Assembly: GCA_015501075.1 (NCBI GenBank) | Contig: JADNYJ010000040.1 | Span: 186,001 to 250,000, forward strand | DNA from: Gymnopilus junonius | Taxonomy: Eukaryota; Basidiomycota; Agaricomycetes; Agaricales; Galerinaceae | Reading direction: 5' to 3' | Length of the DNA stretch: 64,000 nucleotides | Part shown: positions 1 through 11,394 of the stretch, one piece after another | How the letters are laid out: the number at the start of each line of letters is the position of its first letter | Numbering within the stretch: position 1 is the stretch's first letter | Position numbers and translations under genes: made by a program | The notes under the pieces: model-generated | What the model was told of the DNA's origin: nothing | The model's input: only the letters and a program-made list of their open reading frames with translations | The model's database searches: none

Positions 1-393
1 GCAATTAGAGCATCCACAGTTAACGTTTGGCTTGCCTCTGGAGGACTTAAATGTCACTCCGAGGAACGACATGAAAATATCATGGAACAGCTTAAGCAAA
101 GTACAGAATCGAAACGGGCGCTCATCGTCAAGGTTTCTCACGTCGGTGGACACAAGTATGCCGGCAATTGCATCGTGGGTACCTTCCGTGTTTTCGTACG
201 CCGTTTGCTTATACTATACATCGGTTAGATATATACACCGTCTGGGTCCGGCGTCTGGTATGGGCGGGTCACACCTCACGACGTGGACTCCATAGTGGAT
301 AACACTATCGTCAAAGGTCTTATTCTTCCACCGCTGCTTCGAGGAGGTTTGAATCTTTCGAAACCCAATTGTCAAACGATCAATGATTGGTAG
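1..393 (+). CDS. Sucrase/ferredoxin-like protein, C-terminal part (5' end outside window)
   Basis: Two exons are visible: 1-174 (frame starting at base 1, upstream part missing) and 229-393, ending in TAG. A 54 bp intron lies at 175-228 (GTGGGT...TTAG). The joined protein contains KVSHVGGHKYAGNCI, then a run ending VWYGRVTPHDVDSIV and LPPLLRGGLNLS, and ends INDW. This is the C-terminal signature of the sucrase/ferredoxin-like (Suc_Fer-like) family, related to thioredoxin-fold ferredoxins and to yeast Aim32. The HxGGHKxAGN motif belongs to the Fe-S-binding half in that family. The substrate and the compartment cannot be told from this fragment. The first bases may be the tail of an intron, because AG occurs at bases 7-8. 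Confidence 0.82.
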
Positions 394-2175
394 CACAACT
401 TTGGTTTTTTATCTTTCTTTTTTCCGGCTTTTTTTTGGTTTCATGGCATTGTACGACCAACACTTTCACATCTGCATAGAACGCATCATTCATTTGCTAA
501 TTTGTACATTTATTCTCAGTTGCTCGCACCTATTTTTATGATCTTGTTAAAATGCGTCACTTTTTCTCTAGACAACTGGCCAGGGCTATCGTCATTGATC
601 ATGTAAGGTATTGCTATTTATTCCATATACAATACATTAATAATGAACTACCTACTACTTTTTGCTTTCTAATATTAGATATTCTTACGAAGGCTATTAC
701 AGGCTATTACGAATCCTCATTTCGATTACAAAAGGAGATCCACTACCAGTGAGTTCCCTCGCCAAATCTATCCTGGGTTTTCTTTTACCCCTTTACTCAG
801 TTCCCCAGATTGGCTACTTCCCTTTCTAGTCGTCGAGGGGCAGCCACCTCTCTCCGGAACTTTGAATAACCCAGGACCCGACCAATAGGCAATTATTGTA
901 TCCTTCATGCCCATTGTTTTCTTCTACTCCTTCATCGGTGTCCCGGAAGTCGATATTGACGCAGCTGCACTTGCCCAATTCGGCATCAAAACCTCATGGA
1001 CTTGATGGTCAATGAAGGACTGCATATGGTTCTTGGTCTGTTTATGGATATATCTGATTCACCGAGGGTTCCTTTGGGCACACTAACAGCAACTAATGCG
1101 AATCTTCGACTCGATGGAAGGCGCAGACGCCGTTTAACCGCCCTGTCCAGTAAAAACTTTTTCCTCTGGCCAAAGGCTGTCTGGTTCTTTACACCTTTCT
1201 GACGCCGGGCTAATGATCCACCGCACGTTCACGAAAATCCTCTATCCTTGGGATGACAGATAATTAAGTGTATGGTATTATTAGCAAGGTGTCTCGACCA
1301 TTCTCTGAGAGGCTATGATCTATCAAAAGTTCAGAATGGCGTCGACGCTTGTCATTTTGTTAACAGATGGAACCTATTTAGTCACTTCTCATGCTGGGCA
1401 CAGCTGCGCTTACAGTTATCGCACCATATCCGACATTTAGGCCCTTTTACGTTTCTTTTCAATGTAATGTGTCTTATAAGCGTCTGTCAACTTTTTAATT
1501 ACAAAAGTATATTAGAGTATATACGTTACGTTGGACAATTTAATAATGGGCAACTGATACAAACTCCTGAAAAGAGAAAGAAACGAGCCACCATAACTAC
1601 TACTACCCCTCGATTATGAATGGTATGCATACAGAAAAACTACATTTGTGTGGTGACAGAAAAGGTGTATGAGGAAGGAACAGCAAGAAGAAAAAAAAAG
1701 GAAAGGAAAAAGTCTGTTGAGCTTTGCGCTCATTAGTAAAGGGAACCCCCCGCCTAGCAGTTGGAAGGAAGGCACCCATTCATTGCGCTAGTAGTGGTAG
1801 ATTGCTGGGAATGTATTTGCCAAGGCGTCGTGATGCCCATAGCCAGCCGATGAGCAGATCGTCACAGTATGGAGGGAGATTGTGGATTGTGCAATAAGAA
1901 TGTACATTGGGCAAGGTTTTGAAGCAATGATGGTCAGAAGAGTGTACAAATGGGAGTGTTGTGCGGGGGGCGCGTTAACTATTCTGGAGCAATTGGCGAT
2001 GATGCGAAGAGGTACATTGAATGCTGTGCGTAAGAGCTGTAGGGTGCGAGGGTTGGTATGATTATCGGGCGTTGGCGGCGTCATGAATGTTCGTGCGTGT
2101 GGAATACAATTAATTAAGCGGAAGGCAAGACCTAGAAGAAAAGAAAAGAAAAACCCAGGACGCAACGATGACATC
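394..2175. other. Intergenic stretch with one unassigned possible small gene (552-888)
   Basis: This is 1.8 kb between the sucrase/ferredoxin-like stop and the kinase stop. The part nearest 2175 should hold the kinase 3' UTR. A possible small gene starts with ATG at 552 (MRHFFSRQLARAIVIDH), has a plausible intron 603-677 (GTAAGG...ATTAG), and stays open to TAG at 886-888. I recognise no family in it. Reading on in the same frame after that TAG gives another 38 codons, so a missed intron is possible. No other convincing coding signal was found. Confidence 0.4.
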
Positions 2176-4819
2176 TCATGACGACATGCCATCGTCTCCA
2201 TCCAACCCATAAAGACCCTTTTGCCTCCTCGCATTGGCGTACCGCCCCGCACTTCTACCCACGTCTTCAAATTCATCCTCCGTGGTGACCTCTGTGGCTT
2301 CCTCATCATCCACCGCCTCTCCGTCGTCCGTAGTATGGCCATTGCGGTCCTGCCGGCCTTGGGCCATGGAGGTGACGAGACTCTCGCCACCGTGATAGGT
2401 GAAGCCACGGAAATTCTCCTGGACACTGTTCGTCAGCGGTGTGCTGGCGAGGTTTTTGGAACGCTTTGGACGCTTGATTTGGATGCCCTGAGGTCTCGTC
2501 GTTCCGTTGACGACGTGTGTGTTGTTGTTGTTGGAGCCGTTCATGCCATTCATCACCCGCGGGGGTTTCTCGCTTCCCAAAGGTCCATTGGGCTGGTGAA
2601 CCGATGCGCTAAAGGACTGCGATACCCAAGCCTCTGAGGGGTCATCGTCATCCAGATCCATATCCTGGTCCATGAGATCCACGCCTACATCGCGAATGTC
2701 GGCGGTCGTGAATTCGGGGTCAAAGTTACTCGTGGACTCGTCTGATTCGACGACGGGCTTGAAGGGTGGTGTGGCTTTCTTTTGCGAAAGTGCGACCCAA
2801 TCAATGTTCTTGAAGAAGGGGTGTTCTTTAAGCTCGGCGGCATCACGCTGAGCGCCGAGCCTGTGTTTTGGATTACGGTTCAGCAGCTGTAAATTGCAAG
2901 GTTAAGCTCTTTTTCACAAGGATCTAAAAATGGCTACATACCCCTTTTACAAATTGCTTCCCATCGTCGTTGATCACACCTTTTGGAAATCTGATTTTTC
3001 CAAAACAAATGTTCTTGTACATTTGCTGCGTGTCCTCTGCATAGAACGGACTCCATCCACAGCACATCTCGAACAGTAGCACGCCAAGGGACCAAAAGTC
3101 GACAATCTTGGAATAGCCATGTTCGTCGAGCAGAATCTCGGGTGCGAGGTACTCTGTGGTGCCACAGAACGTCGTCGTGAGCTCGTCGTTTCGTAAATCG
3201 GCCTTGGAGAGCCCAAAGTCGCATAGCGCGACGTGTCCTGTGGCATCAAGGAGGATGTTCTCTGGCTTTAGATCACTTGTAATAAAGCATAAACGAAAGG
3301 TGTCAGATAGAGTATTGTCTAGACGCACCGATAGACAATGTTATATTTATGGAGATGTTCCAAAGCCAATATTAGCTCTGCAATGTAAAATTTTGCGCGC
3401 TCTTCTGAAAAGCGTGTTTCCGCTGGAGATGCCAAAAGAGCTCGCCGCCGCTCTTGAAATCGGTGACGAGATAGAGATCGGTGTCTGTCTGAAAGGAAAA
3501 TTTGAGACCGACGAGAAAGGGGGATTCGAGTGAGCATTGGAGAATCTTGCGTTCGCCGATGGTATGTGCGACTTCCTTCTTGGCTACGATCTCCTTTTTG
3601 GAGAGGACCTTCATGGCGTAGATACGCTTGGTATCGCGTTTGCGGACTTGGAAAACCTTTCCAAAGGTGCCTCGGCCGATCAGCTTTAGAAACTCGAAAT
3701 CGCGAGGCGTCAGGGCTCTTCTGGTCTACGAGGGAAAAAGTTAAGCCCAGACCGACGATAAGAAACGTGCGGACGTGCCTTGTATTGCTCAAAAGTGATC
3801 TGAACACGCATTTCGCCGCTGACCACCTCGTCTTCCAGTGGACGGAGTCTGGGTGGATAGAGGATGATCAGTAAGGAAAGCGGGGATGACGGACGGCCGC
3901 AGTATGGGGGGAGGGGAGAAAAAATGAGCCGTGCAAAAAAGACTTACTTGTACCATTGGTCGACGGTGTGGTCGTGGATAAGGACGGGCTTGATTTGGAT
4001 GGTTCCGAGGAAGCCTTGGTCGGATACGGCGCGGTCATAGAGACTGAAAGTGATGAGGGAGTCTTCGGATGTGACATCGCTTGAAAACAAGAAGAGATGA
4101 AAAAGAGCCGGGAGGGGCAAGGAAGGAGCTCACAAGGAGACCTCGTGTTTCCAGACGGGATTGTGGGGCGAGAGACGACCGAAGAGACCGGTGGAGATGC
4201 TGGGGGAGGGAGGGGGGGGACGGGAGGAGAGAGAGAGGGCCTTGGAGGCGGCTGCGACGAGGGAAGAGGAGGGAGAGGGCTCTCCCTTGCTATTCTTGCG
4301 CTTGGCATCGAGAGCAGCAGCCTTTGAGCCGATGGCGCCGAGTGCGCTGATGGCATTGGAGGAGGTCTGGCGGGAGAGAACGACGGGGGTGCCCTTGACC
4401 TCCTTGTCGGACTCGGGGATGGGATCGCGACTGACAAACTCGTTCTGCTCGAACTGGACGACGACATAGGGCCGGGCGTGGATGGAGGGGACATTGAGAG
4501 CGCGGGCCTGGATGAGCTTTACATGGATCTGGCCCTTGGAGGTGGGGGTGTGGGGGGGATGCTGGTGGTGCTTGGGCGGGGGTGGCTGGTGCATGTTGAA
4601 GACGGGGGCATGCAGAGAGAGATGCGTGGTCGGCTGCGAGGTGGCCAGCGTGAGATCCGAGCTGACGGAGCCGCCGTAGGCCGGGAGAGGAGAGAGGGGC
4701 AGGGGAGAGCCGGCATTGGGGGTGGCAGCGAGCAGAGGGTGGAAGTCAAACGGGTTCTTTTCGTGCTGGTGTGGTCTGGGGGTGAGCTGCGAGGCGGATA
4801 TCATTATGTGGTGGTTCAT
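2176..4819 (-). CDS. SCH9: AGC-family protein kinase with N-terminal C2 domain, Sch9-like
   Basis: Exons: 4819-4134, 4079-3948, 3848-3779, 3725-3329, 3275-2942, 2886-2176; 776 aa once one missing base is allowed for. Residues about 90-300 form a C2 domain interrupted by a low-complexity insert. The kinase domain follows with GRGTFGKV, YAMKVL, YRDLKPENILL, DFGLSK, TFCGTTEYLAPE and the AGC tail. FRGFTY near the C-terminus is the hydrophobic motif, which in yeast Sch9 is phosphorylated by TORC1. A C2 domain plus AGC kinase plus this motif is the Sch9 layout, so a TOR-linked nutrient and growth role is inferred by family. Intron 3 (3778-3726) has a GC donor. At 3420-3421 the frame slips: ELFWHLQR and the following ETRFSEERAKFYIAEL are one base apart, and total exon length is 2 modulo 3. 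The start codon lies only 30 bp after the upstream gene's stop. Confidence 0.9.
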
Positions 4820-4849
4820 GAAAAAGACAACAGCCCGGCCATCCTCTCC

Positions 4850-5439
4850 TCAGTCCACTCGCTCCACCCGCTTATTATAACTCCTCGCCTCCGGAGACCC
4901 GGCCGGTCTTTCCCTCTCCCGCCCCCATTCCACCGCTGTCATCACCCCCCCTGCTATTCCACCCAGGCCTATTGCCCGCATCGCCATCTGCCTCGGCAAT
5001 CCGTCTGTGTCTTGCTTGTCAGCATTCACTGCCCCTGCCAGTCCAACAGACCACCTACACACTGCCGAGAACACTGCCGCCGTCCCACTCCCGCTCCAAC
5101 CTCCTTCACACCCCCCCATCCCGTCCGCTGCAGCCCCTCCTCGATCCCCACATACGCCAGCGACAGCCCCGTCAGCCTGCTCGCCTCCGTCCCCGCCCCC
5201 TTCAGCGCACCCAGCATCACCTTGTAGTTCTTCGTCTTTTTGTAAAAGTACCAGCCCTGCACCGTCGTCGGCGGCCGGTGCGCGTTCTCTGCCAGAAACC
5301 TCAGCGACGCTGCCCGTCCCCCCCGCATGATCCCAATCGCCGTTCCCACTACAAAGGCCGTCCCACACACCCCCAGCACGCGTTGCGGAATCGACAGCCG
5401 TACCGTTTTCTTTTCTGTCTCATCCTCTGTCGTCGCCAT
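4850..5439 (-). CDS. Tim17/Tim22/Tim23-like small mitochondrial membrane protein
   Basis: The start is MATTEDETEKK at 5439 and the stop TGA is at 4852-4850, about 197 aa if one base is added. The middle holds several Gly/Ala-rich hydrophobic stretches (GVCGTAFVVGTAIGIMRGG, LTGLSLAYVGIEEGLQRTGWG, EVGAGVG/TAAVFSAVCR, IGLGGIAGGVMTAV). This spacing of glycine-rich membrane helices is typical of the Tim17/22/23 superfamily, in which four helices sit in the mitochondrial inner membrane. The frame breaks between EVGAGVG and TAAVFSAV, near the CCC run at 5094-5096; a C7 run at 5111-5117 is an alternative site. I infer a mitochondrial inner-membrane protein, but which member is not clear. It lies head-to-tail with the kinase, 30 bp apart and in the same frame across the TGA. 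Confidence 0.62.
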
Positions 5440-6679
5440 TGTCGCGTCCTGAGGTCCTATTTCATTTTCGATCAGCCCTGGCCCGACATGCACGTGATGC
5501 CCTCCGGACCTGCCGAAAACTCGGCCAGCTCTCACTATTGCTATTGGTCTGCATCCCTTTGCTTCTCATCTTCTCTGCCCTCAACGCTTATTTCCAACTA
5601 TACGCCTTCTGCACAATCGCTCTCCGTCCTCGATCACACTTGAATCTAATGGCATTATTGCCTCTTTCTCCTGTGCTCGCACACGCTCACTCCGCCATCA
5701 TAAAGGTTGCACAATCTTCATTCCTGGACTTTCTACCGTCGTGCCACAGTACAGCATCATATCCATCTTACCTGCGATCATCATCTGCGTCCAATACCAT
5801 TTCACTATAGGGGCATACTCGTTCCATTCTCTTCTCTCCGATGTCTGACTCTAATTTTACATCACACAGTGCCACCTCCCTCCAAACTGGACAATCATCA
5901 AAACGGCGCTGCTCATTAGTTCTAGATACATAGTGCGCTTTGGCTTCCATTCCGCAGTCACCTTTCAATTATGCCCTCTGGTCCCTCACTATCGTATCTT
6001 ACTGCGGCCGACAATGGAATTCGAGACTGACCCTCGAAATTTTCTCTTCTCACGTCGGCTTTGAAATCATGCAGACATTGCCAGAGCAAGTAATCCCTTG
6101 ACATTTGAGGCACTTTCTCAGATCGTCCCATTCATCTTCCACATCCACATTTCGTCCCTTGGTTACGATAACAAAAAGGGGAGGTCTTGTCTGTGACACC
6201 CACTATGCCGGCGGAACCCTACCTGCCATCTATGTACATATCTCTGCTCATGCCGCATTTCCTAGACTAGACCTAATGGAATAACACCGGGTCCGCTTGT
6301 CGATCTCTACGAATATCGTTTTTTCAGAAAGCAGCCAGACTCCCAATGGAGACTTTGTCTGAATTGAGGTTCAAGTTTCTTCCAAGCGCGCGCAGGGCTG
6401 TAGGGTGTAAGAAACTTTTCTGTGTCGTGAATTTCAGAGAAAGATAAGGGCTTCGGACTTTTTTTTTTTTTTGCCTCCCAAGACTGGTGCTAATCACTGT
6501 AATATGTATACACACAAGGCATGTCGGTTCCAGACGAACGATCCAAATGCCATGATATCCAACTTTAACTTGGTTTACCACTCAGGTATACCCATCATCT
6601 CCACGATGCCCATTATCAGGTCCTGAAGTACGATTCGGAAATTCAAGCATCAAGTCAGAGCAACTTTGTCTGACCGCAA
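5440..6679. other. Intergenic region, no convincing gene
   Basis: This is 1.2 kb upstream of the Tim17-like gene and downstream of the DUF6533 gene. It holds short spurious ORFs and a T12 run near 6461. It presumably contains the promoter of the Tim17-like gene and the 3' UTR of the DUF6533 gene. I see no domain, RNA gene or repeat. Confidence 0.5.
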
Positions 6680-8497
6680 TTATGAGCCATTCTCCTTTGT
6701 AGCTTCCGCAGGCCGCGGAATGTTCTCGGGCATACATGCGACGATACACATCTCGTATGTGCCACTTCCTTCAGCCTCGCCCCTTGCAGCGACTCTGGCG
6801 CCGGCCATATCGTAACTTATGCATGGCACTGTAGCATGCCTTGACGATGGTAAATCTGTCGCTAATATTTGACCGCGCTGAGATCGAGTATGGCGCCAGG
6901 GCGGAATACCAGATGCCATTGATTTTGAGGCCGGATTCATGCTGATGAACTGAATATGCTTTGTCGTGGCGGCCCAAATAGACCTTGGGGGAGAACCGGT
7001 CTCTTCAAAGTCTCGAGGGTGATGATATGCCTCACAGAGGTTGATGATGAGTCTGCATCCCATAATGCTTGTCAAAGAGCAAGAGAAGGATCCTGGAACT
7101 GTGAAATATCTTGGGTTCGCCGCCAGCCAGGTCGTCGCCGTCAAGATATAGAGCGCAAAGGCACTTGGGGAAAAATAGTAAGTCACAAGATGCTGATTAG
7201 GGAGACTCACGTACCAAACGAAGAACAAGAAATTATCCCTCAAGACGACGTAGAGCATGGCGGCGCCTCGCCAACTCCCAATTTCAAGGTAATTTCTGTA
7301 CGCTATCCCCAGGGCGAGTGAGAACAGAAAACTTTCAAACGCAATCACCGGCACCCAGAAAAGGAACGCGAATCGAGTGGAATTTATTTTTTATGTAAGG
7401 CCAAGTCGCCAAGTAGAAGTCTAAACACTGACCGTCGATGGCGGCCAAGGATGCAATTCCCAAGCCAAGAACAGCGATGACTTCCATAACCCAGAACACG
7501 GTGATCAGTGTCGAGATGACTTTGCCGTATAAAGCCTCGATGCGAAACTGCATGATCACTAGGCAAGCTATACCTGAGTTGAGTAGGACTTGAACCAAAA
7601 AGGTGCCCACATTGGGTTATGATGATGATGACCATAGATCCTGTGCCAACAAATTTAAGGCCGATATCGCCTAAAGAAGGGTACATGAGACGTGAGAGCA
7701 GTACCATTTAATTCGGAGACTTTACAACTGCCGTAAAAGTAGAATACAGAGGAGTTGACTTCTGATGTGGTTTGGATGTGAAGGAGAGCGGATATGCTTA
7801 CAACTAGCCGAACGAAAAACCGTCAACCATGTCAGAACAAGCGTCAGTATTTCAATCACTCACAAGGTACGATGCTTGACGGTTCAAGAACACTGTCCTC
7901 AATGGCAAAGTCTGCTAGCGTTTCACGGACGATAGATGAACGAAAACACACCAACGCAGACAGAACTGAATTTTGTGAGCGATCATTTGAAATAGGAAAA
8001 AGACGAAACATACATTAATAGCAGGTCCCCAAAATACCTGGCCTATGAAGCTGCCGGTGAATCATGAAACGTGAACAATATTATAAATTCCTACCAAGAT
8101 GAAAAGAATTTTTGACTTGGACCATTTTTTGCTCTATAATTGAGTCGAATTACTGAACATCGAAAGGACTTCAAAATTTGACGGGCAAGACACAAACCCA
8201 AATGTACTCAACCTAAACAACTTATTTCAAAAATTAAATTCACTCGCATTTCCGTTTCATGAAATACCTCGCCATCGAGTGTAAGGACTAGGCATGTATG
8301 ATATTTAGCATTTGGATTCTGGCAGTCAGTTGGAGAGAGGAGAGCTTACAGTGGTCATAAACAACGGTCACCAGGGCGGCAACTTGCGTGCACATGTTGT
8401 ATGAGAACTTGTGTTGCACCAAGAGATGCCTGCTTACCGTGAAAATAGTGGACAAGATCGTCATTGGGATTAATTGGGCCGGTAGGAGCAGCACCAT
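6680..8497 (-). CDS. DUF6533-type multi-pass membrane protein of Agaricomycetes
   Basis: N-terminal exons that fit in phase: 8497-8350 (ending AALVTVVYDH), 8287-8268 (FLTLDGE), 8133-8095 (ending SKSKILFIL), 8042-8014 (ARYFGDLLL), then one starting at 7965. Later exons include QFRIEALYGKVISTLITVFW (about 7560-7436), one ending at 7215 with IAFESFLFSLALGIAYRNY and LRDNFLFF, and 7163 to TAA at 6680. The opening VYDH...LTLDGE and the order of hydrophobic segments match the DUF6533 family, seven-helix proteins of unknown function that are expanded in mushrooms. Exon joins between about 7960 and 7620 are not resolved. The last 100 residues (after the Pro-Pro-Arg near 6975) are hydrophilic and could be intron read-through or a variable tail. 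The role is unknown; a receptor-like role is only speculation. Confidence 0.68.
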
Positions 8498-9460
8498 TGA
8501 CGTCAGGACCTCTTGTGCCCAAAGTCGCAGGCATTATGATGGGAGGAAGGGCATGCCAAACACAGGAATACCGTTTCGAAGAGAGACTTTATATGTGGAA
8601 TACGTAGCCCTGACGGGGAAGAAGCCCCTGGCGGTAAAGGCATTGATTGGGGCAGGGTCGCGGGCCAGTGACGAGAGAATGCGTTTCTGGGTTGCCCTAG
8701 CCGGCACGCAGTTCCGTTTGCATTGTGACCATGGAGGCCTTTCACAAGTGGTGCTTGTCTGATTTTGGTGAAAGAATTTCAGTTAGAGAAAGCCTTGGTG
8801 GTTGTTAGCAAGTGACATTGAATATAAGTAACATTAAGGTGAAGAGAAAAATCAAACCTTAGCTCAAATGGATGACCTCCGCCACGATTTGCTAAATTAC
8901 ATAGCGGCCTCTTCGGGTGCCAAGTTCCAACAGAAGACAATTAGGCTAGCAATTAAGAGTCAGAGTTTAACACCGCCATCTTTGAGGGCCCTTTTCCTTG
9001 AAAGAGAGTCGCGGAGTTTGAATATTGGAAAGGATATATTAATTATTAACGGAGAGCGGCCTCGCGTGAAGTTGTGCACTTGGCTCGAACAGATCCAAGG
9101 ATGTCTAGTGTAGCAGATTCGTGAAACAGCCCTTCTTTTATTTTTGCTGAATCGTGGTTCACAGACTACTGCAAGACTTATTATCTTGTATGGTTACTCT
9201 AGAATGCATATAGAGGCGCTGCTTGAATCAATTTCCTTACATCTTTGAAGCCCGCTAGATCGAATCTCATGGACAAGATTTCCCGACAACATTGATAACT
9301 TGATGAAGTCACTTTGGAAAATACTGTTGCTTAAATGGAGGTGTGCAGGAAATCTCACGAAAGACAAGAATGAAAGGGTGATCATCCCCAATTAAGCGGA
9401 ATGCAGATAATATGTATTGATTGTCATCTGATGAAAACCACCCCACAGTAATCCAGAAAA
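8498..9460. other. Intergenic region, no convincing gene
   Basis: It lies between the DUF6533 start and the DPH1 stop. A forward ORF at 8868-9113 starts MDDLRHDLLNYIAASSG and has no recognisable domain, so I do not call it. The rest should hold the DUF6533 promoter and the DPH1 3' UTR. Confidence 0.45.
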
Positions 9461-11246
9461 TCAAGTATCAAAACTTGCTTTCAGTCTAGAGACCGCCCAC
9501 GGACTACCGGCCTCGTAGAAATCCATGGGATATAAGCCAAGGGCACCTTTAGCCTTGGAGGCATGATCCATCCAACTGGAGAGCTTCCCCACTGCAACAG
9601 CAGTTTCGTAAGGGCTCAGCAACGGTTTTTCGAAAGCGTAGCCCCAATCAATAGACAAGCGAGGGCAGGAGGTCTGTATGAAAGTCGATATATGGGGATT
9701 GAAAAGAGCCAACTTTGCTGGCGAAATTTCCGAGAGCAATATTTGAATGTAAGGCACTGGTGTTTTTGATGCCGCAAGTTGGTGCGTAACGGCCTGGAGT
9801 AGTGTGATGAGCAAGGCAAAATAAAAGAATTAAGAAGACAATATACCTGCATCTGTTTCAGATTTCCCTGTCTTCCTAGGGTGCCAAGAATTATTCCCCA
9901 CACTGGTGGCGACACCTCAGCTGCAGCTGTCGAAGGGGTGCTGGAAAAAAGAGCAATGCTTTTCGGGCACTTTGAACAGCGTCATCCCTGAGAACCTGCA
10001 TCTCTCGATGATTATAGCGCTCCCGTGTCAACTTTTTGGAATATGGATCATAGCGAAAAGCCGGAACTTCTGGATTTGCTATCATGATTGATTCTAAATG
10101 AAATCGACCATCGCCAAGGTAGCTGTTAAAAGGATGAGTTGAAGATGTAGGTGCGAAGGGCTATCACACACATCAAAGCATCCACGTCCTGCAGACGAGG
10201 TGCCGTACAGCCCAAAATCTCTCCAGGGGAAAGGGGCTTTGACCTTGGAATAGTGGCTTCGTATTTTCCCGACCAAAAGCGAGGCCTATCATGTTGCGGA
10301 GCATTGCTGTCCGCATCCGATGGTTGTGCGTCCCTCAGCAAACCAGCTGGCGTGGTCCTCTCAATCTCATTCATTTCCATCGAGAGATCCTCTTTGAGAC
10401 GCTGCAACGCTGCGACGAACTGAATCGTTGACACTAAAGCCAGCCTTGTCCGTGAAGTCGAAGTGGCAGGTTCATCATCCGCTTCAATGGAAATAGTTGC
10501 AGGTACATGCTCTATCAGAAGATTTCTGCCAATTCCTATTTGATTGCCAAGAGGAATCTTGGATCTATCCTCCTCTGAGTCTAGTAGATTTCGATGGAAA
10601 GTCTCTCGATCGTCTGGGAAGTTCATCCTTATAGTCTGGGCCAAGTGACTTGAATCCACGCCGATTTCGACAAAAACATACAGAGTCTTGATTGTTGTTT
10701 GATCCATAGGTACTGATTATGATAGAAATGAGGTCTACATTACGGAAAGCGGAAAGGACGTATCTACCGAGGCAGCTGTGGCCATAGTGGACTAGCATAT
10801 CGCATCCCAAGGCAACAGCCGTGTAATCGTCGATGCAACAAGCTCCGTATGTAACATCGCCCATGACCACAGTCAAAGCATTGGTGAACCTGTGGAAATC
10901 AGTCATTCAGAGCCAAAGATGATTTATAACTGTAGATTACAAACCGTTCAACAATATCAGCAATAGTGCAGGCGAACATTTGTAGGCCTTCCGGCATCTG
11001 AAGGGCGACCATACTAGCATTGTTCTTGCGAATGTGGTGGATAGTTTTATGGATTTCAAACGAGTAATTGGAGGGTAGCTGCTTAATGGCAGCATTTAAA
11101 TGAACATCATTGAGGATATCTGGCGGTATCTGGCTGCTGAGCGAAGGATGCACGCCGGGTTTGGATGGCTTAGAGGACTTGCTACCGACAAAGCGCCTCC
11201 GTGGTTTATTTGCATTGGAAATAGGTGGTTGGTTGTTTTCCGGCAT
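9461..11246 (-). CDS. DPH1: Diphthamide biosynthesis protein 1 (radical-SAM-like 3-amino-3-carboxypropyl transferase subunit)
   Basis: Exons: 11246-10945, 10889-10768, 10712-10172, 10122-9847, 9793-9461; 524 aa with one base restored. Family marks in order: [59 protein letters not shown] with one cluster cysteine, [30 protein letters not shown] with the second cysteine, and [16 protein letters not shown] with the third. Dph1 with Dph2 uses a [4Fe-4S] cluster and SAM to start diphthamide on a histidine of translation elongation factor 2 in the cytosol. The frame slips in the T4/A4 run at 9960-9963: VQSARK and the following SIALFSS are one base apart. A variable linker follows, so the break is in a poorly conserved place but would still truncate the third cysteine. 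It is divergent from NPC1. Confidence 0.93.
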
Positions 11247-11394
11247 TCGTGAGGAGAGGAGTGCGCTGAGATAGAAAATAAATGAGTGCACGTGTCTGAC
11301 CTACTCACGCGTCGCGTCATCGTTCCACCTTGCAACCCAATTATATCACCTTACGCCTACGCATGTCACTGGCAAAAAAATATCCCAATTGAAT
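11247..11394. promoter_or_regulatory. Shared intergenic region between divergent DPH1 and NPC1 starts
   Basis: 148 bp separate the two proposed start codons, so both promoters must overlap here. I see no clear TATA box. The NPC1 start is itself uncertain, so the region may also hold an unrecognised first exon. Confidence 0.5.

Noticed and set aside
4478..5227. 249-codon forward ORF opposite the kinase and Tim17-like genes
   Set aside because: It is antisense to well-supported exons and is Gly/Arg/Pro-rich from GC-rich complementary sequence.
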